DNA of 64,000 nucleotides, taken from contig NZ_KB905466.1 in NCBI RefSeq assembly GCF_000381365.1, positions 2,423,029-2,487,028 on the forward strand. The letters run 5' to 3'. Under the pieces are notes generated by a model. It worked only from the letters and a program-made list of their open reading frames with translations, was not told the origin of the DNA and ran no database searches. Below, one piece after another: positions 26,169 through 35,579 of this stretch. Within the stretch, counting starts at the first letter, position 1, and each line of letters starts with the position of its first letter. A program made the translations under genes and the position numbers. This stretch comes from Bacteroides salyersiae WAL 10018 = DSM 18765 = JCM 12988 (GTDB taxonomy: Bacteria > Bacteroidota > Bacteroidia > Bacteroidales > Bacteroidaceae).

Positions 26169-28552
26169 GACAGATACTAACCTGTTTGATACTAATCGGC
26201 CTCTTGTTTACCGGTGATCTATATGCAACAGACAACGGAAAGAAAGAAACCATCCGCCGTTTGCGACAAGAGTTTGCCAGACACATCAGCGGAACTCCTG
26301 TTACCAACTATACGTTAGCGGAATCCCTGTCCTTGATCGATGCAGACGGACGTTTTACCGATAAGCGCCCGGAAGAGGAGATCATTATCCGCAACAACTA
26401 TGCCGCCGGAACCAACATGGCGCACTGTATCCAAATCAACAACCTGACCCGGGACTGTTTTGAACGGTTGCAGGTTATAGCCGATTCATACCGTGGAGTA
26501 AAAGGACTCGACCCGTCGGACAAGGGAGTACAAACCTTATTACGCGGCATTGCCTTCTACGGTAAGATGGAAAACGAGCGTAACAACGATGCCCCCGGAC
26601 GCTTCCATGCCTCCTGCTTCGCCACCCCGCGTGCCGCAGTCAAAACCTACTTTGCCTTGCTCGATCTGATGGACCGTATCGAGGCAGGAGAAGTGAAAGA
26701 TTCGATTGCCCTTGCAGCGCATCAGAAACTGTTCGATGTAGGTTTCCAGTCATGGACACAACCTTACAGACACGATGAAACGGATAAGAATGTAGTAAGC
26801 GTGGAACGATTCCGCAAGCACGTCTGGTGGGTAGGAGGCAATGCACTCGACTATCGCCCGGTACTGGAAGCAGCCGTGATGATGAGTTCCATCCCGATGA
26901 TAGATGTATTGTCCGAAGTAGCGATCGGTTCGTTATCCGTAGTTTCGCAAACCACTTACGACGACGCTTTCTGGACAGAAGGAACTACCGCCGACGGTGC
27001 CGGATGGGGACATGGAATGCAATGCCTTGTATGGGGATATCCCATCGACGGGCTAAAAGGAACTTTCCGCATATTGAAACACCTGCAAGGCTCACCGTGG
27101 GCCAAACAACTTTCGCGGGAAAATGTAGAGGTGGTGCTTCACTATATCCGTTGTTCCGCTTTCTATCACCACAAAGGCATCATCCCACCGTTGGTAGACA
27201 GAGGAAACATGACGCGGAAAAACAACCGCCGTGGCAATGTGCCTTCACACATCCTTGCCAAGACATTACTGGCAGACTGGCGTACATCACTCACTTCCGA
27301 AGAAATACAGGAACTGGAACAGTTCACCGAAGAGTCTTCCCGCCTAAATGTGCAAATGACATCCGCTCCCGACGGATATTATCACGGAACCCGCTATTTT
27401 TATAACAACGACGACCTGATAAAGAAAACGAACGATTATTACCTCTTCATCAATATGGGCTCCATCCGGGTGGATGGTTTGGAAAGTGCTTATCCCGGTG
27501 CTGCCGGTTATAATTTCTACAGTGCCGACGGAGTAACCCTGTTTCAGCGGGATGGCAGTGAATACCGCCATATTATCGGCGCCATGAATCTCACTGCATG
27601 GCCGGGAGTCACTACCCGCCAGACTCCCACCGCATTGAAACCAATCGAGAATTGGAGCGGTTATACCAGTTCTTACAATTTTGCCGCCGGCGCCACCGAT
27701 GGAAAAGGAGACTTCGCTACCGGATTTATCTATCAGAAGATAAACGCCAAGATGAAAGAAAATCCCGGCAACTCCGAGGCCAAAGATGTCAATAAGGACA
27801 TATATGGCGTACGTGCATACAAAAGCTATTTCATGTTCGACGACTTATTCCTTGCATTAGGAGCAGGGATTACGAATCTCTCACCGGAAAAGGAGGGGGA
27901 TATCACAACTACCATCGAACAGACTTACAGCCCGACCGCACCGGAAACAGTAAAAAAAGGAAAAATCGACTGGATATGCCACGAAGGTTTTGCTTACGGA
28001 ATAATCCCGAAAGAGACATCCGGCGAAATGAAATGGCGTCGTGAAGAACGTACTACCGACTGGAAACGGCTTTGCAAAGCCAATACCGAACCGGAAACGA
28101 CTGTTCCCGTATTTCAGATGGAAATTGTACACGGGCGGGAGATAAAAGACGCTACTTATGCCTACATGGTGAACTGTAAAGGCGAACTTCCCAAAGCAAT
28201 ACCGAACGTACTTGCCAACACCACACAGCTACAAGCAGCAGAAAATCCGGAAAAGACCCAATTGGGTGCCGTCTATTTCGATGCTTCCGCTACAGCCAAA
28301 GGAAAGTTAGGAACATTCAGAGTATCGTCACCGGCAGCCCTGTTTGCAGAAAAGAAAGACGGCAAACTGATACTGACCGTTACAGATGCTTTCATGAAGA
28401 AAGACTTGAACAACCTGACTGTATATACTTCTGTACCCGTCACAGGCGAGGAGGTCACCAAACAGAAAAAAGGAGTCTATGAAATCAAAGTGCCCCTCCC
28501 GACAGGAGCACAATGCGGACAACCCGCCACCATCACCCTAAAACTCCTCTAA
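26165..28552 (+). CDS. PL8-like polysaccharide lyase
   Basis: This is an exported lyase of the chondroitin AC/hyaluronate/xanthan lyase superfamily, which cleaves uronate-containing polymers by beta-elimination. It has 795 residues. The signal peptide ends near DLYA. The helical toroid has DGAGWGHGMQCLVWGYPIDG, where His283 and Tyr292 are nine residues apart, the spacing of the catalytic His-Tyr pair in PL8 enzymes. Arg-rich RKNNRRGNVPSH follows. The central beta-domain shows NMGSIRVDGLESAYPGAAG and AWPGVTTRQTP. The PL8 central and C-terminal sandwiches complete the length. Substrate is open: GH88 downstream in the pathway fits, and no sulfatase is present in the window. It is followed by a hairpin and the GH35 gene. 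Confidence 0.82.
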   Translation: MRQILTCLILIGLLFTGDLYATDNGKKETIRRLRQEFARHISGTPVTNYTLAESLSLIDADGRFTDKRPEEEIIIRNNYAAGTNMAHCIQINNLTRDCFERLQVIADSYRGVKGLDPSDKGVQTLLRGIAFYGKMENERNNDAPGRFHASCFATPRAAVKTYFALLDLMDRIEAGEVKDSIALAAHQKLFDVGFQSWTQPYRHDETDKNVVSVERFRKHVWWVGGNALDYRPVLEAAVMMSSIPMIDVLSEVAIGSLSVVSQTTYDDAFWTEGTTADGAGWGHGMQCLVWGYPIDGLKGTFRILKHLQGSPWAKQLSRENVEVVLHYIRCSAFYHHKGIIPPLVDRGNMTRKNNRRGNVPSHILAKTLLADWRTSLTSEEIQELEQFTEESSRLNVQMTSAPDGYYHGTRYFYNNDDLIKKTNDYYLFINMGSIRVDGLESAYPGAAGYNFYSADGVTLFQRDGSEYRHIIGAMNLTAWPGVTTRQTPTALKPIENWSGYTSSYNFAAGATDGKGDFATGFIYQKINAKMKENPGNSEAKDVNKDIYGVRAYKSYFMFDDLFLALGAGITNLSPEKEGDITTTIEQTYSPTAPETVKKGKIDWICHEGFAYGIIPKETSGEMKWRREERTTDWKRLCKANTEPETTVPVFQMEIVHGREIKDATYAYMVNCKGELPKAIPNVLANTTQLQAAENPEKTQLGAVYFDASATAKGKLGTFRVSSPAALFAEKKDGKLILTVTDAFMKKDLNNLTVYTSVPVTGEEVTKQKKGVYEIKVPLPTGAQCGQPATITLKLL

Positions 28553-28599
28553 CACTCTATAAATCGACCTGTATGGAAAAAACGCACTTTTAAGTGTAA

Positions 28600-28670
28600 T
28601 TAATTTCCGCCTTCTATCCTCCGGCTTACGTATCATCCACATGTATCAAGGACAGAAGTGCGGAAATTAA
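28600..28670 (+). terminator. Inverted repeat between the lyase and GH35 genes
   Basis: TTAATTTCCGCCTTCT (28600-28615) and AGAAGTGCGGAAATTAA (28654-28670) pair except for one extra base. No T-tract follows, so it may be an attenuating or processing hairpin rather than a full stop. Confidence 0.5.
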
Positions 28671-28710
28671 TGTACATGAAATCTAATTACCACTAAATAA
28701 CTATCATTTT

Positions 28711-30528
28711 ATGAAAAAAAAACTTTTCACTTTTCTTATGACACTGATTCTGCTGACAGGCAGCGGTACATGGGCTCAGGCACAGACAAAAGGCACACAC
28801 ACTTTCCGTCTGGGCGACAACCAGTTCTGGCTGGATGACAAACCTTTCCAAATCATCTCCGGCGAGATTCACCCGTCACGTATCCCGGCAGAATACTGGA
28901 AACAACGGATACAAATGATCAAAGCGATGGGTTGCAATACCGTAGCCTGCTATATTATGTGGAACTATCACGAAAGCGAACCGGGAGTGTTCGATTTTCA
29001 GACAGGCAATAAGAATCTGGAAAAATTCATCCAAACCGTACAGGATGAAGGCATGTTCCTGTTATTCCGTCCGGGACCTTACGTCTGCGGCGAATGGGAC
29101 TTTGGCGGACTTCCTCCTTATCTGCTCTCCATACCGGATATAAAAATCCGTTGTATGGACACCCGGTATACAGCGGCAGTAGAGCGCTATGTAGACAAGA
29201 TCACCCCCATCATAAAGAAATATGAGATCACCAACGGCGGTCCTATCATCATGGTGCAGGTAGAAAACGAATACGGAAGCTATGGCAACGACCGTATTTA
29301 CATGAAATGGATGCACGACCTTTGGCGTGACAAAGGCATCGAAGTACCTTTCTATACGGCAGACGGAGCCACTCCTTATATGCTCGAAGCAGGAACACTG
29401 CCGGGAGTAGTCATCGGACTGGACCCGGCCGCCTCAAAAGCAGAATTCGACGAAGCCCTGAAGGTACATCCCGATGCCAGTGTTTTCTGTTCCGAACTTT
29501 ATCCGGGATGGCTTACCCACTGGCGTGAAGAGTGGCAACATCCGTCCATCGAGAAAATTACCACAGACGTAAAGTGGCTGCTCGATAACGGCAAGTCATT
29601 CAACTATTACGTTATCCATGGCGGAACCAACTTCGGTTTCTGGGCCGGAGCCAACTCTCCGCAACCCGGAACATACCAACCGGACGTAACGAGCTACGAC
29701 TATGATGCGCCTATCAATGAGATGGGCCAGGCTACTCCCAAATACATGGCTTTGCGTGAACTGACCCAGAAATACAGCAAAAAGAAACTGGCACCGATCC
29801 CCGACCCTATACCTACCATCACATTCCCGGCCACGGAAACGAAAAGATATACAAGCATCTGGGACAACCTGCCTGCCGCCAAACAAATCGTACAGCCGGT
29901 TCCGATGGAAATGATGAAACAATACGAAGGAATGATCTTGTATCGCACCAAACTGATCGGTCATAAAAGCGGTAAGCTCCGTGTAGACGAGGTGCACGAC
30001 TACGCAACCGTCTTTTTGAACGGACGTTATATCGGAAGCATCGACCGTACCCTGGGCCAGCATACCATCGACCTCCCGGTATCCAATGTAGAAAATCCGG
30101 TTCTGGACATTCTGGTAGAAAGCATGGGACGCATCAACTTTGCCGCACAGATGATCGACCGCAAAGGTATTACCGACCGGGTTACCCTGAACGGCATGAC
30201 ACTGATGAACTGGGAGGCATTCAATATACCGATGTCATCGGAATATGTATCCAATCTGAAAGAAAGCGATACGGTTCGTCCGGGCATGTTCTTCAAAACC
30301 ACTCTGCAACTCGACAAAGCCGGAGATTGCTATATCGATCTGAAAGACTTCACAAAAGGACTGGTTTACGTCAACGGACACAACCTCGGCCGCTTCTGGA
30401 ATGTCGGTCCGCAGTACCGTCTGTATTGTCCGGGAGTATGGTTGAAAGAGGGTACCAACGAAATTATCATCTTTGATATGCACCAGACAGAACCGGGAGT
30501 AATTCAAGGAGTGGAAACATTGGAATAA
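28711..30528 (+). CDS. GH35 beta-galactosidase
   Basis: This exported exo-beta-galactosidase (605 residues) removes terminal beta-galactose. The signal peptide ends near TWAQAQ. The barrel opens with SGEIHPSRIPAEYWKQRIQM, followed by RPGPYVCGEWDFGGLPPYL. The acid/base is Glu187 in VQVENEYGSYG and the nucleophile is Glu262 in CSELYPGW; both motifs are diagnostic of GH35. GGTNFGFWAGAN follows. The C-terminal sandwich domains end with LVYVNGHNLGRFWNVGPQ and a final VIQGVETLE. It is transcribed with the lyase arm and ahead of the SusC/D pairs. GH35 includes some exo-beta-glucosaminidases, but this sequence reads as a galactosidase. Confidence 0.93.
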   Translation: MKKKLFTFLMTLILLTGSGTWAQAQTKGTHTFRLGDNQFWLDDKPFQIISGEIHPSRIPAEYWKQRIQMIKAMGCNTVACYIMWNYHESEPGVFDFQTGNKNLEKFIQTVQDEGMFLLFRPGPYVCGEWDFGGLPPYLLSIPDIKIRCMDTRYTAAVERYVDKITPIIKKYEITNGGPIIMVQVENEYGSYGNDRIYMKWMHDLWRDKGIEVPFYTADGATPYMLEAGTLPGVVIGLDPAASKAEFDEALKVHPDASVFCSELYPGWLTHWREEWQHPSIEKITTDVKWLLDNGKSFNYYVIHGGTNFGFWAGANSPQPGTYQPDVTSYDYDAPINEMGQATPKYMALRELTQKYSKKKLAPIPDPIPTITFPATETKRYTSIWDNLPAAKQIVQPVPMEMMKQYEGMILYRTKLIGHKSGKLRVDEVHDYATVFLNGRYIGSIDRTLGQHTIDLPVSNVENPVLDILVESMGRINFAAQMIDRKGITDRVTLNGMTLMNWEAFNIPMSSEYVSNLKESDTVRPGMFFKTTLQLDKAGDCYIDLKDFTKGLVYVNGHNLGRFWNVGPQYRLYCPGVWLKEGTNEIIIFDMHQTEPGVIQGVETLE

Positions 30529-30541
30529 AATAGTAATAATT

Positions 30542-30641
30542 GGTTGTACTCTGTTGAAAACCGGTATATATTGTCTTTATTAGGGGGCATTTTTGTCCGA
30601 ATACACTATTATACCATTTTACCGGTACACAGAGTACAACC
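30542..30641 (+). repeat. Inverted repeat between GH35 and the first SusC of the second PUL
   Basis: GGTTGTACTCTGT (30542-30554) and ACAGAGTACAACC (30629-30641) pair perfectly, and ACCGGTA/TACCGGT sequences sit just inside both arms. The loop is about 50 nt. It could attenuate transcription so that the SusC/D genes are expressed at a level different from the enzymes, or mark an additional promoter region. Confidence 0.6.
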
Positions 30642-30755
30642 CATTGCAAACAAAATGCATTTCATTTGCACAACCGTTCGGAAGAGAGTATGATCCGCCC
30701 TTCCCGCATAACGGCAAAATTATCGAGTCATTAATTTTTTAATCTTAAAAAGACT

Positions 30756-33700
30756 ATGAACACAGAAACGTTACATTTTAAATTTCTAAAAGTGTTTTGC
30801 TGTGTATTGCTGCTGCAACTTGGCTGGAGCCACGCGCTCGGAGCTGTGACAGAAGCAAATCAGACCCGCCAGATACAGGGTGTGATCACTGATAGCCAGG
30901 GAGAAACCTTACCCGGCGTAAACGTAATCGTAAAAGGGACATCTATCGGAGCAATCTCCGATCTGGATGGAAAGTTTACATTACAAGTACCTTCGCCCAA
31001 ATCCGTATTAGTAATTTCTTACGTAGGATACGAGACATACGAAGTAATCGTGGGCAACAAGACCTCGTTCAACATTGTACTGGAAGATCAGATGAATGCA
31101 CTGGACGAAGTTGTGGTAGTGGCCTATGGGTCACAAAAGAAACAAACGGTAACCGGCGCCGTCAGTATGATGAAGAGCAGCGAGCTGGTTGCCGCACCGG
31201 TAGCGAACGTAACCAATGCATTGGTTGGTAAACTTCCGGGTGTAATCACCCAACAACCGGGCGGACGTCCGGGTGAAGACGCTGCTACGATTCTGATTCG
31301 TGGTAAGTCCACGTTCAACGATGCTTCTCCCCTTATCATTATCGACGGTGTGGAACAAGAATCATTCTCCCAACTCGATGCCAACGAAATCGAAAGCCTT
31401 TCCGTATTGAAAGATGCCTCTTCCACTGCCGTATATGGTATTCGAGGTGCGAACGGTGTTATCCTGATCACGACCAAAAGAGGGAAGGAAGGAAAGCCTA
31501 AAATTTCGGTTACCGCCAACTGGGGATTGCAACGGCCTACGCAGATTCCGGAATTCTTAGGTTCATACGAACATTTGTTGCTCCGCAAAAAAGCATGGGA
31601 AAACGACGGTAAAGATCCGCTGCAACAAGACAACGGATTGCTGACAGACGAATCATTGGAAGGTTTCCGTCTCGGACAAGACCCTTACCGGTATCCGGAT
31701 GTAAACTGGTATGACGAAATGGTCAACAAGAGCGGTTCTCTCCAGCAACAATACAATATTAATATTTCCGGTGGTACCAAAGTAGTAAGATATTTCATTT
31801 CATTGGGATACCTGAACCAGGGGGGTATGTTTAAATATGGCGACTTACAGAAAGATTATAATCCGGAGGTATACTACCGCCGCTTCAATTTCCGGTCGAA
31901 CATCGACTTGAACATCAACAAATACCAGACCGTATCTGCCAATATCTCCGGCCGTTCCGGTGAGATGAACGGATTCTCGGGTGCATCGGGCAGCTTCTTC
32001 CAAGGACTGATTGCCAAAGAACCCTGGAGACATCCGATCTATAATCCGGATGGCACGATTGCCGGTGTGGAAGGTTCGGGCAATCCGCTCTCTACCATTG
32101 CATATAGCGGATACGAAAACTCGAAGACCAACTATTATGATCTGGTAGGTACCCTGCACAACGACTTGAGTTTCATCACCGAAGGCTTGTCATTCGATAT
32201 GAGCATCTCGTTCAACAACAATTTCGGTTCGACCAAAGTCTATACGGACGGTATCGATACTTATTATTACGAACCGAATTCCGGACGTTACGACCAGTTG
32301 GGAGAGGATTCTCCGTTCCGGTTCAAAGAAGATAAGAAAACCAACCCGATGAGACGTACGAACCTACAATTAAAGATAGGGTATGCCCGTCGTTTCGGCA
32401 AGCATAACATCAACTCCATATTGGTTTATAACCAGCAGAAAACAACCAGTGGAAACAGTATACCAAGCGCATTGATGGGATATGCCGCCCGCGTAGAATA
32501 TGGATTTGCAGAAAAATACCTGGGTGAAGTCAGCTTAGGATACAACGGCTCGGAGAACTTTGCCAAAGGACACCGTTTCGGATTCTTCCCTTCGGGTTCA
32601 TTGGGATACGTCATCTCTGAAGAACCGTTCATGGCAAAAGTGAAAAACGTGATTCCTTTCTTGAAAGTAAGAGGTTCAATCGGTCTGGTAGGTAATGACA
32701 AATCCAAAGACCGCTTCCTGTACATGGGTGAATATGCTGCCCAAGGCATATATGCCGGTGGCGGAACCCCGAGTTTCGGATTCGGAACCACCAACCCTTC
32801 TACCAATGGCGGTATCTATGAAAAGAGAAACGAAAACAAGCTGCTTACATGGGAAACAGCCCTAAAAGGCAATATCGGTCTGGAAGCCCGCCTGTTTTCA
32901 AACGATCTGTTGACTTTCACCGCAGACTTCTTTAAAGAACATCGTAAAGATATCCTTCTTCAAGGACGTTCCACTCCACAAATCATCGGTTTGTCGAGCC
33001 CTTACCTGAATGTGGGTGAAGTAAAGAACTGGGGATATGAGTTCGAACTATCACATCGCCACCACATCGGAAAAGTAGATTATTACATCCGTGCCAATTA
33101 CAGTTTTGCACGAAATGAAGTTATAAACTATGATGACCCCGCAGGAACTCCCGATTATCAGAAAATTGCCGGATTCAGAATCGACCAGTTCAAAGGTTAC
33201 CAAGTTCTCGGATTCTTCCAGAACGAAGAGGAAATCAAGCATTCTCCCGACCAGACAACTTTAGGAGGCCCTATTATTCCGGGCGACTTGAAATACTGGG
33301 ACCGCAATGGAGACGGCACACTGACAGAAGCGGACAAAGTGGCCATCGGCTATTCCCGCATTCCCGAAATCATGTATTCGGTCACTCCCGGTATCATCTG
33401 GAAAGGCCTGGAAATATCGGCACAATTCCAGGGAGCGGCTCATGCCTCTGTACTGTTTGCCGGAAATGCCGGTTATGAATTCGGTGGCGGTGCAGGCGGT
33501 GGCCAGGTTTCCAAAATACATCAAGACTATTGGACACCGGAGAACCCGAACGCATCCTATCCGTCACTACACATGGCAACTAAACACAGCAACAAAAACA
33601 TCAACTCATTGCATCTGAAATCAGCCGCCTACCTGCGTCTGAAGAATGTACAGATTACTTATTCATTCCCTGCTTCCATCTATCGCAAATTGGGAATGAC

Positions 33701-33842
33701 CGGACTGAAAGTTTACTTGAACGGAACGAACCTCTACACATGGTCTAAGATCGATAACTTCGACCCGGAAACCGTAAATGCCAGTGGAGAAGTTTATCCG
33801 CAACAAAGTGTCTATAATCTTGGTGTAAACATTAACTTTTAA
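30756..33842 (+). CDS. SusC-family TonB-dependent transporter (pair 1 of second PUL)
   Basis: This is an outer-membrane importer for glycan fragments, with 1028 residues. The signal peptide is followed by the carboxypeptidase-D-like domain (IQGVITDSQGETLPGVNVIV; VISYVGYETYEV). A TonB-box-like EVVVVAYGSQKKQTVTGAVS precedes the plug (LVGKLPGVITQQPGGRPGED; ESLSVLKDASSTAVYGIRGA). The barrel contains the Asp-rich loop DRNGDGTLTEADK and ends in YNLGVNINF. The SusD gene follows 6 bp after the stop. Family assignment is certain; the substrate is inferred to be that of the surrounding lyases. Confidence 0.96.
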   Translation: MNTETLHFKFLKVFCCVLLLQLGWSHALGAVTEANQTRQIQGVITDSQGETLPGVNVIVKGTSIGAISDLDGKFTLQVPSPKSVLVISYVGYETYEVIVGNKTSFNIVLEDQMNALDEVVVVAYGSQKKQTVTGAVSMMKSSELVAAPVANVTNALVGKLPGVITQQPGGRPGEDAATILIRGKSTFNDASPLIIIDGVEQESFSQLDANEIESLSVLKDASSTAVYGIRGANGVILITTKRGKEGKPKISVTANWGLQRPTQIPEFLGSYEHLLLRKKAWENDGKDPLQQDNGLLTDESLEGFRLGQDPYRYPDVNWYDEMVNKSGSLQQQYNINISGGTKVVRYFISLGYLNQGGMFKYGDLQKDYNPEVYYRRFNFRSNIDLNINKYQTVSANISGRSGEMNGFSGASGSFFQGLIAKEPWRHPIYNPDGTIAGVEGSGNPLSTIAYSGYENSKTNYYDLVGTLHNDLSFITEGLSFDMSISFNNNFGSTKVYTDGIDTYYYEPNSGRYDQLGEDSPFRFKEDKKTNPMRRTNLQLKIGYARRFGKHNINSILVYNQQKTTSGNSIPSALMGYAARVEYGFAEKYLGEVSLGYNGSENFAKGHRFGFFPSGSLGYVISEEPFMAKVKNVIPFLKVRGSIGLVGNDKSKDRFLYMGEYAAQGIYAGGGTPSFGFGTTNPSTNGGIYEKRNENKLLTWETALKGNIGLEARLFSNDLLTFTADFFKEHRKDILLQGRSTPQIIGLSSPYLNVGEVKNWGYEFELSHRHHIGKVDYYIRANYSFARNEVINYDDPAGTPDYQKIAGFRIDQFKGYQVLGFFQNEEEIKHSPDQTTLGGPIIPGDLKYWDRNGDGTLTEADKVAIGYSRIPEIMYSVTPGIIWKGLEISAQFQGAAHASVLFAGNAGYEFGGGAGGGQVSKIHQDYWTPENPNASYPSLHMATKHSNKNINSLHLKSAAYLRLKNVQITYSFPASIYRKLGMTGLKVYLNGTNLYTWSKIDNFDPETVNASGEVYPQQSVYNLGVNINF

Positions 33843-33848
33843 TCGAAT

Positions 33849-35552
33849 ATGAAAAAATTATTTATCATATATGTAATAGCGGCATCCATAGGTTTCTCCT
33901 CCTGTACAGGTTTGTTCGGAGAAGGACAGTTGGATATGGCTCCGGTAGAAGATATCAACGAAGACAAGATATTTTCGGACTATGCAATGTTCCGTCAGTA
34001 TGCAGACCAGGCTTATTCTTACATGCCCGGTCATTTGGGACGCCTCTGGAACTCTTTGGTTTCGTCGATGGGTGACGAATCACGCAACAAGGGTGGTTGT
34101 ACCGCTATCTTCAATAACGGAGCATGGGACGGTACACGAATGGATACCAGTAATAAAATGGTTGATGCCAACAACGAAATTTCGGACATGTGGCAGAATA
34201 TGTACATCGGTATCCGCAAGGCCAATAAGATCATCGAAAACATAGACCGCATTCCCAACTTCCCGTCCGATGAAATCAAAGACCGTTGTTTGGGAGAGGC
34301 TTACTTCCTGCGTGCTTTCTTTTACTTCGAACTGATCAAACGTTGGGGCGGTGTACCTATCATCGACCATACACTGGTATTAAATCAGGATAATCTGGAT
34401 TTACCCCGCGACACATACGAGAAATGCGTCGAGTTTATCGAAAATGATTGTAAAACTGCTGCCGGCCTGCTGCCCCTGAAGTATGCCGATGCTGACAACG
34501 GCCGCGCCTCGAAAGGAGCCGCACTGGCACTGAGATCCAGAACTCTGCTATATGCCGCCCGTCAATTGCACAACCCTACCAATGACATTGCCAAATGGGA
34601 AAAAGCAGCCAAAGCAGCCAAAGATGTAATCGACCTGAAACTCTATACGCTCTATCCGGATTATGTAAACATGTTCTTCCAGCCGGTTTGCAGTGAAATC
34701 ATTATGAACCGTCCGCGCATCAAAATGAATTTTGAACAGGGACATACCAACGGAAGCACTTTCTGGACACGTTTTATTGCCACTCAAGGATACAATGGCT
34801 GGGCAGGAGAATGGGTTACTCAGAATCTGGTGGATATGTTTGAAGATTCTAAAGGTTACCCCATCACCAATTCGCAAATTTATAATGACGAAGATCCGTA
34901 TGCCAACAGAGACCCGCGTCTGGACATGTGTATCTTACGCAACGACCGTTTCTGGTACGACCGTAAACTGGAATTTTGGGTAACAGCCGATGGAAAAGAA
35001 TCGGGACGCGACAAGGGAACTACCCATATCAATGTTTTGGGATATGCCATCGCCAAATTCTGGCCGGAAACTCACCAGCGATATAAAGGAACTTCCACTT
35101 ATATGAATTATATTTTCTTCCGTTATGCAGAAATACTGTTGAACTTTGCCGAAGCGCAAAATGAAGTAGGCGGTCCGGAGAGCTCATTGGAAGGACTCTC
35201 GGTTAGAGAAGTTCTGACAGAACTCAGGGCACGTGTCGGTCAGGTGCCGATTCCGGAAGACATTTCGGACAGTAGAGAAAGCATGCGCGAACGTATTTAT
35301 AATGAACGTGCAGTAGAGCTCTGCTTTGAAGAACACCGCTGGTACGATGTACTCTCCTGGCACAAAGGAGTAGAATATTTCAATAAGGATATTTATGGTA
35401 TCCGTGCCGTGAAAAATGCGGATGGCTCGTTCACTTATTCCCGCGAGAAGTATGAAAGTGCGACATTCAAAGAACACATGCATCTTTATCCGATACCGAA
35501 TAACGAAGTGTACAAGAGCGCCGTATTGGAACAGAACCCGGGATGGAAATGA
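33849..35552 (+). CDS. SusD-family lipoprotein (pair 1)
   Basis: This is a 567-residue surface lipoprotein with its lipobox at Cys19 (GFSSC). TPR-like helices include CLGEAYFLRAFFYFELIKRWGG. The C-terminal half has FFRYAEILLNFAEAQNE and YNERAVELCFEEHRWYDVLSW, and the protein ends NPGWK. It caps the SusC at 30756. It is longer than the SusD at 2956 but close in length to the second copy in this locus at 38581, in line with large loops for a different glycan. It is followed 18-27 bp later by the second SusC gene. Confidence 0.96.
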   Translation: MKKLFIIYVIAASIGFSSCTGLFGEGQLDMAPVEDINEDKIFSDYAMFRQYADQAYSYMPGHLGRLWNSLVSSMGDESRNKGGCTAIFNNGAWDGTRMDTSNKMVDANNEISDMWQNMYIGIRKANKIIENIDRIPNFPSDEIKDRCLGEAYFLRAFFYFELIKRWGGVPIIDHTLVLNQDNLDLPRDTYEKCVEFIENDCKTAAGLLPLKYADADNGRASKGAALALRSRTLLYAARQLHNPTNDIAKWEKAAKAAKDVIDLKLYTLYPDYVNMFFQPVCSEIIMNRPRIKMNFEQGHTNGSTFWTRFIATQGYNGWAGEWVTQNLVDMFEDSKGYPITNSQIYNDEDPYANRDPRLDMCILRNDRFWYDRKLEFWVTADGKESGRDKGTTHINVLGYAIAKFWPETHQRYKGTSTYMNYIFFRYAEILLNFAEAQNEVGGPESSLEGLSVREVLTELRARVGQVPIPEDISDSRESMRERIYNERAVELCFEEHRWYDVLSWHKGVEYFNKDIYGIRAVKNADGSFTYSREKYESATFKEHMHLYPIPNNEVYKSAVLEQNPGWK

Positions 35553-35579
35553 TGGTATAAACCCTAAAATATGATTCAA

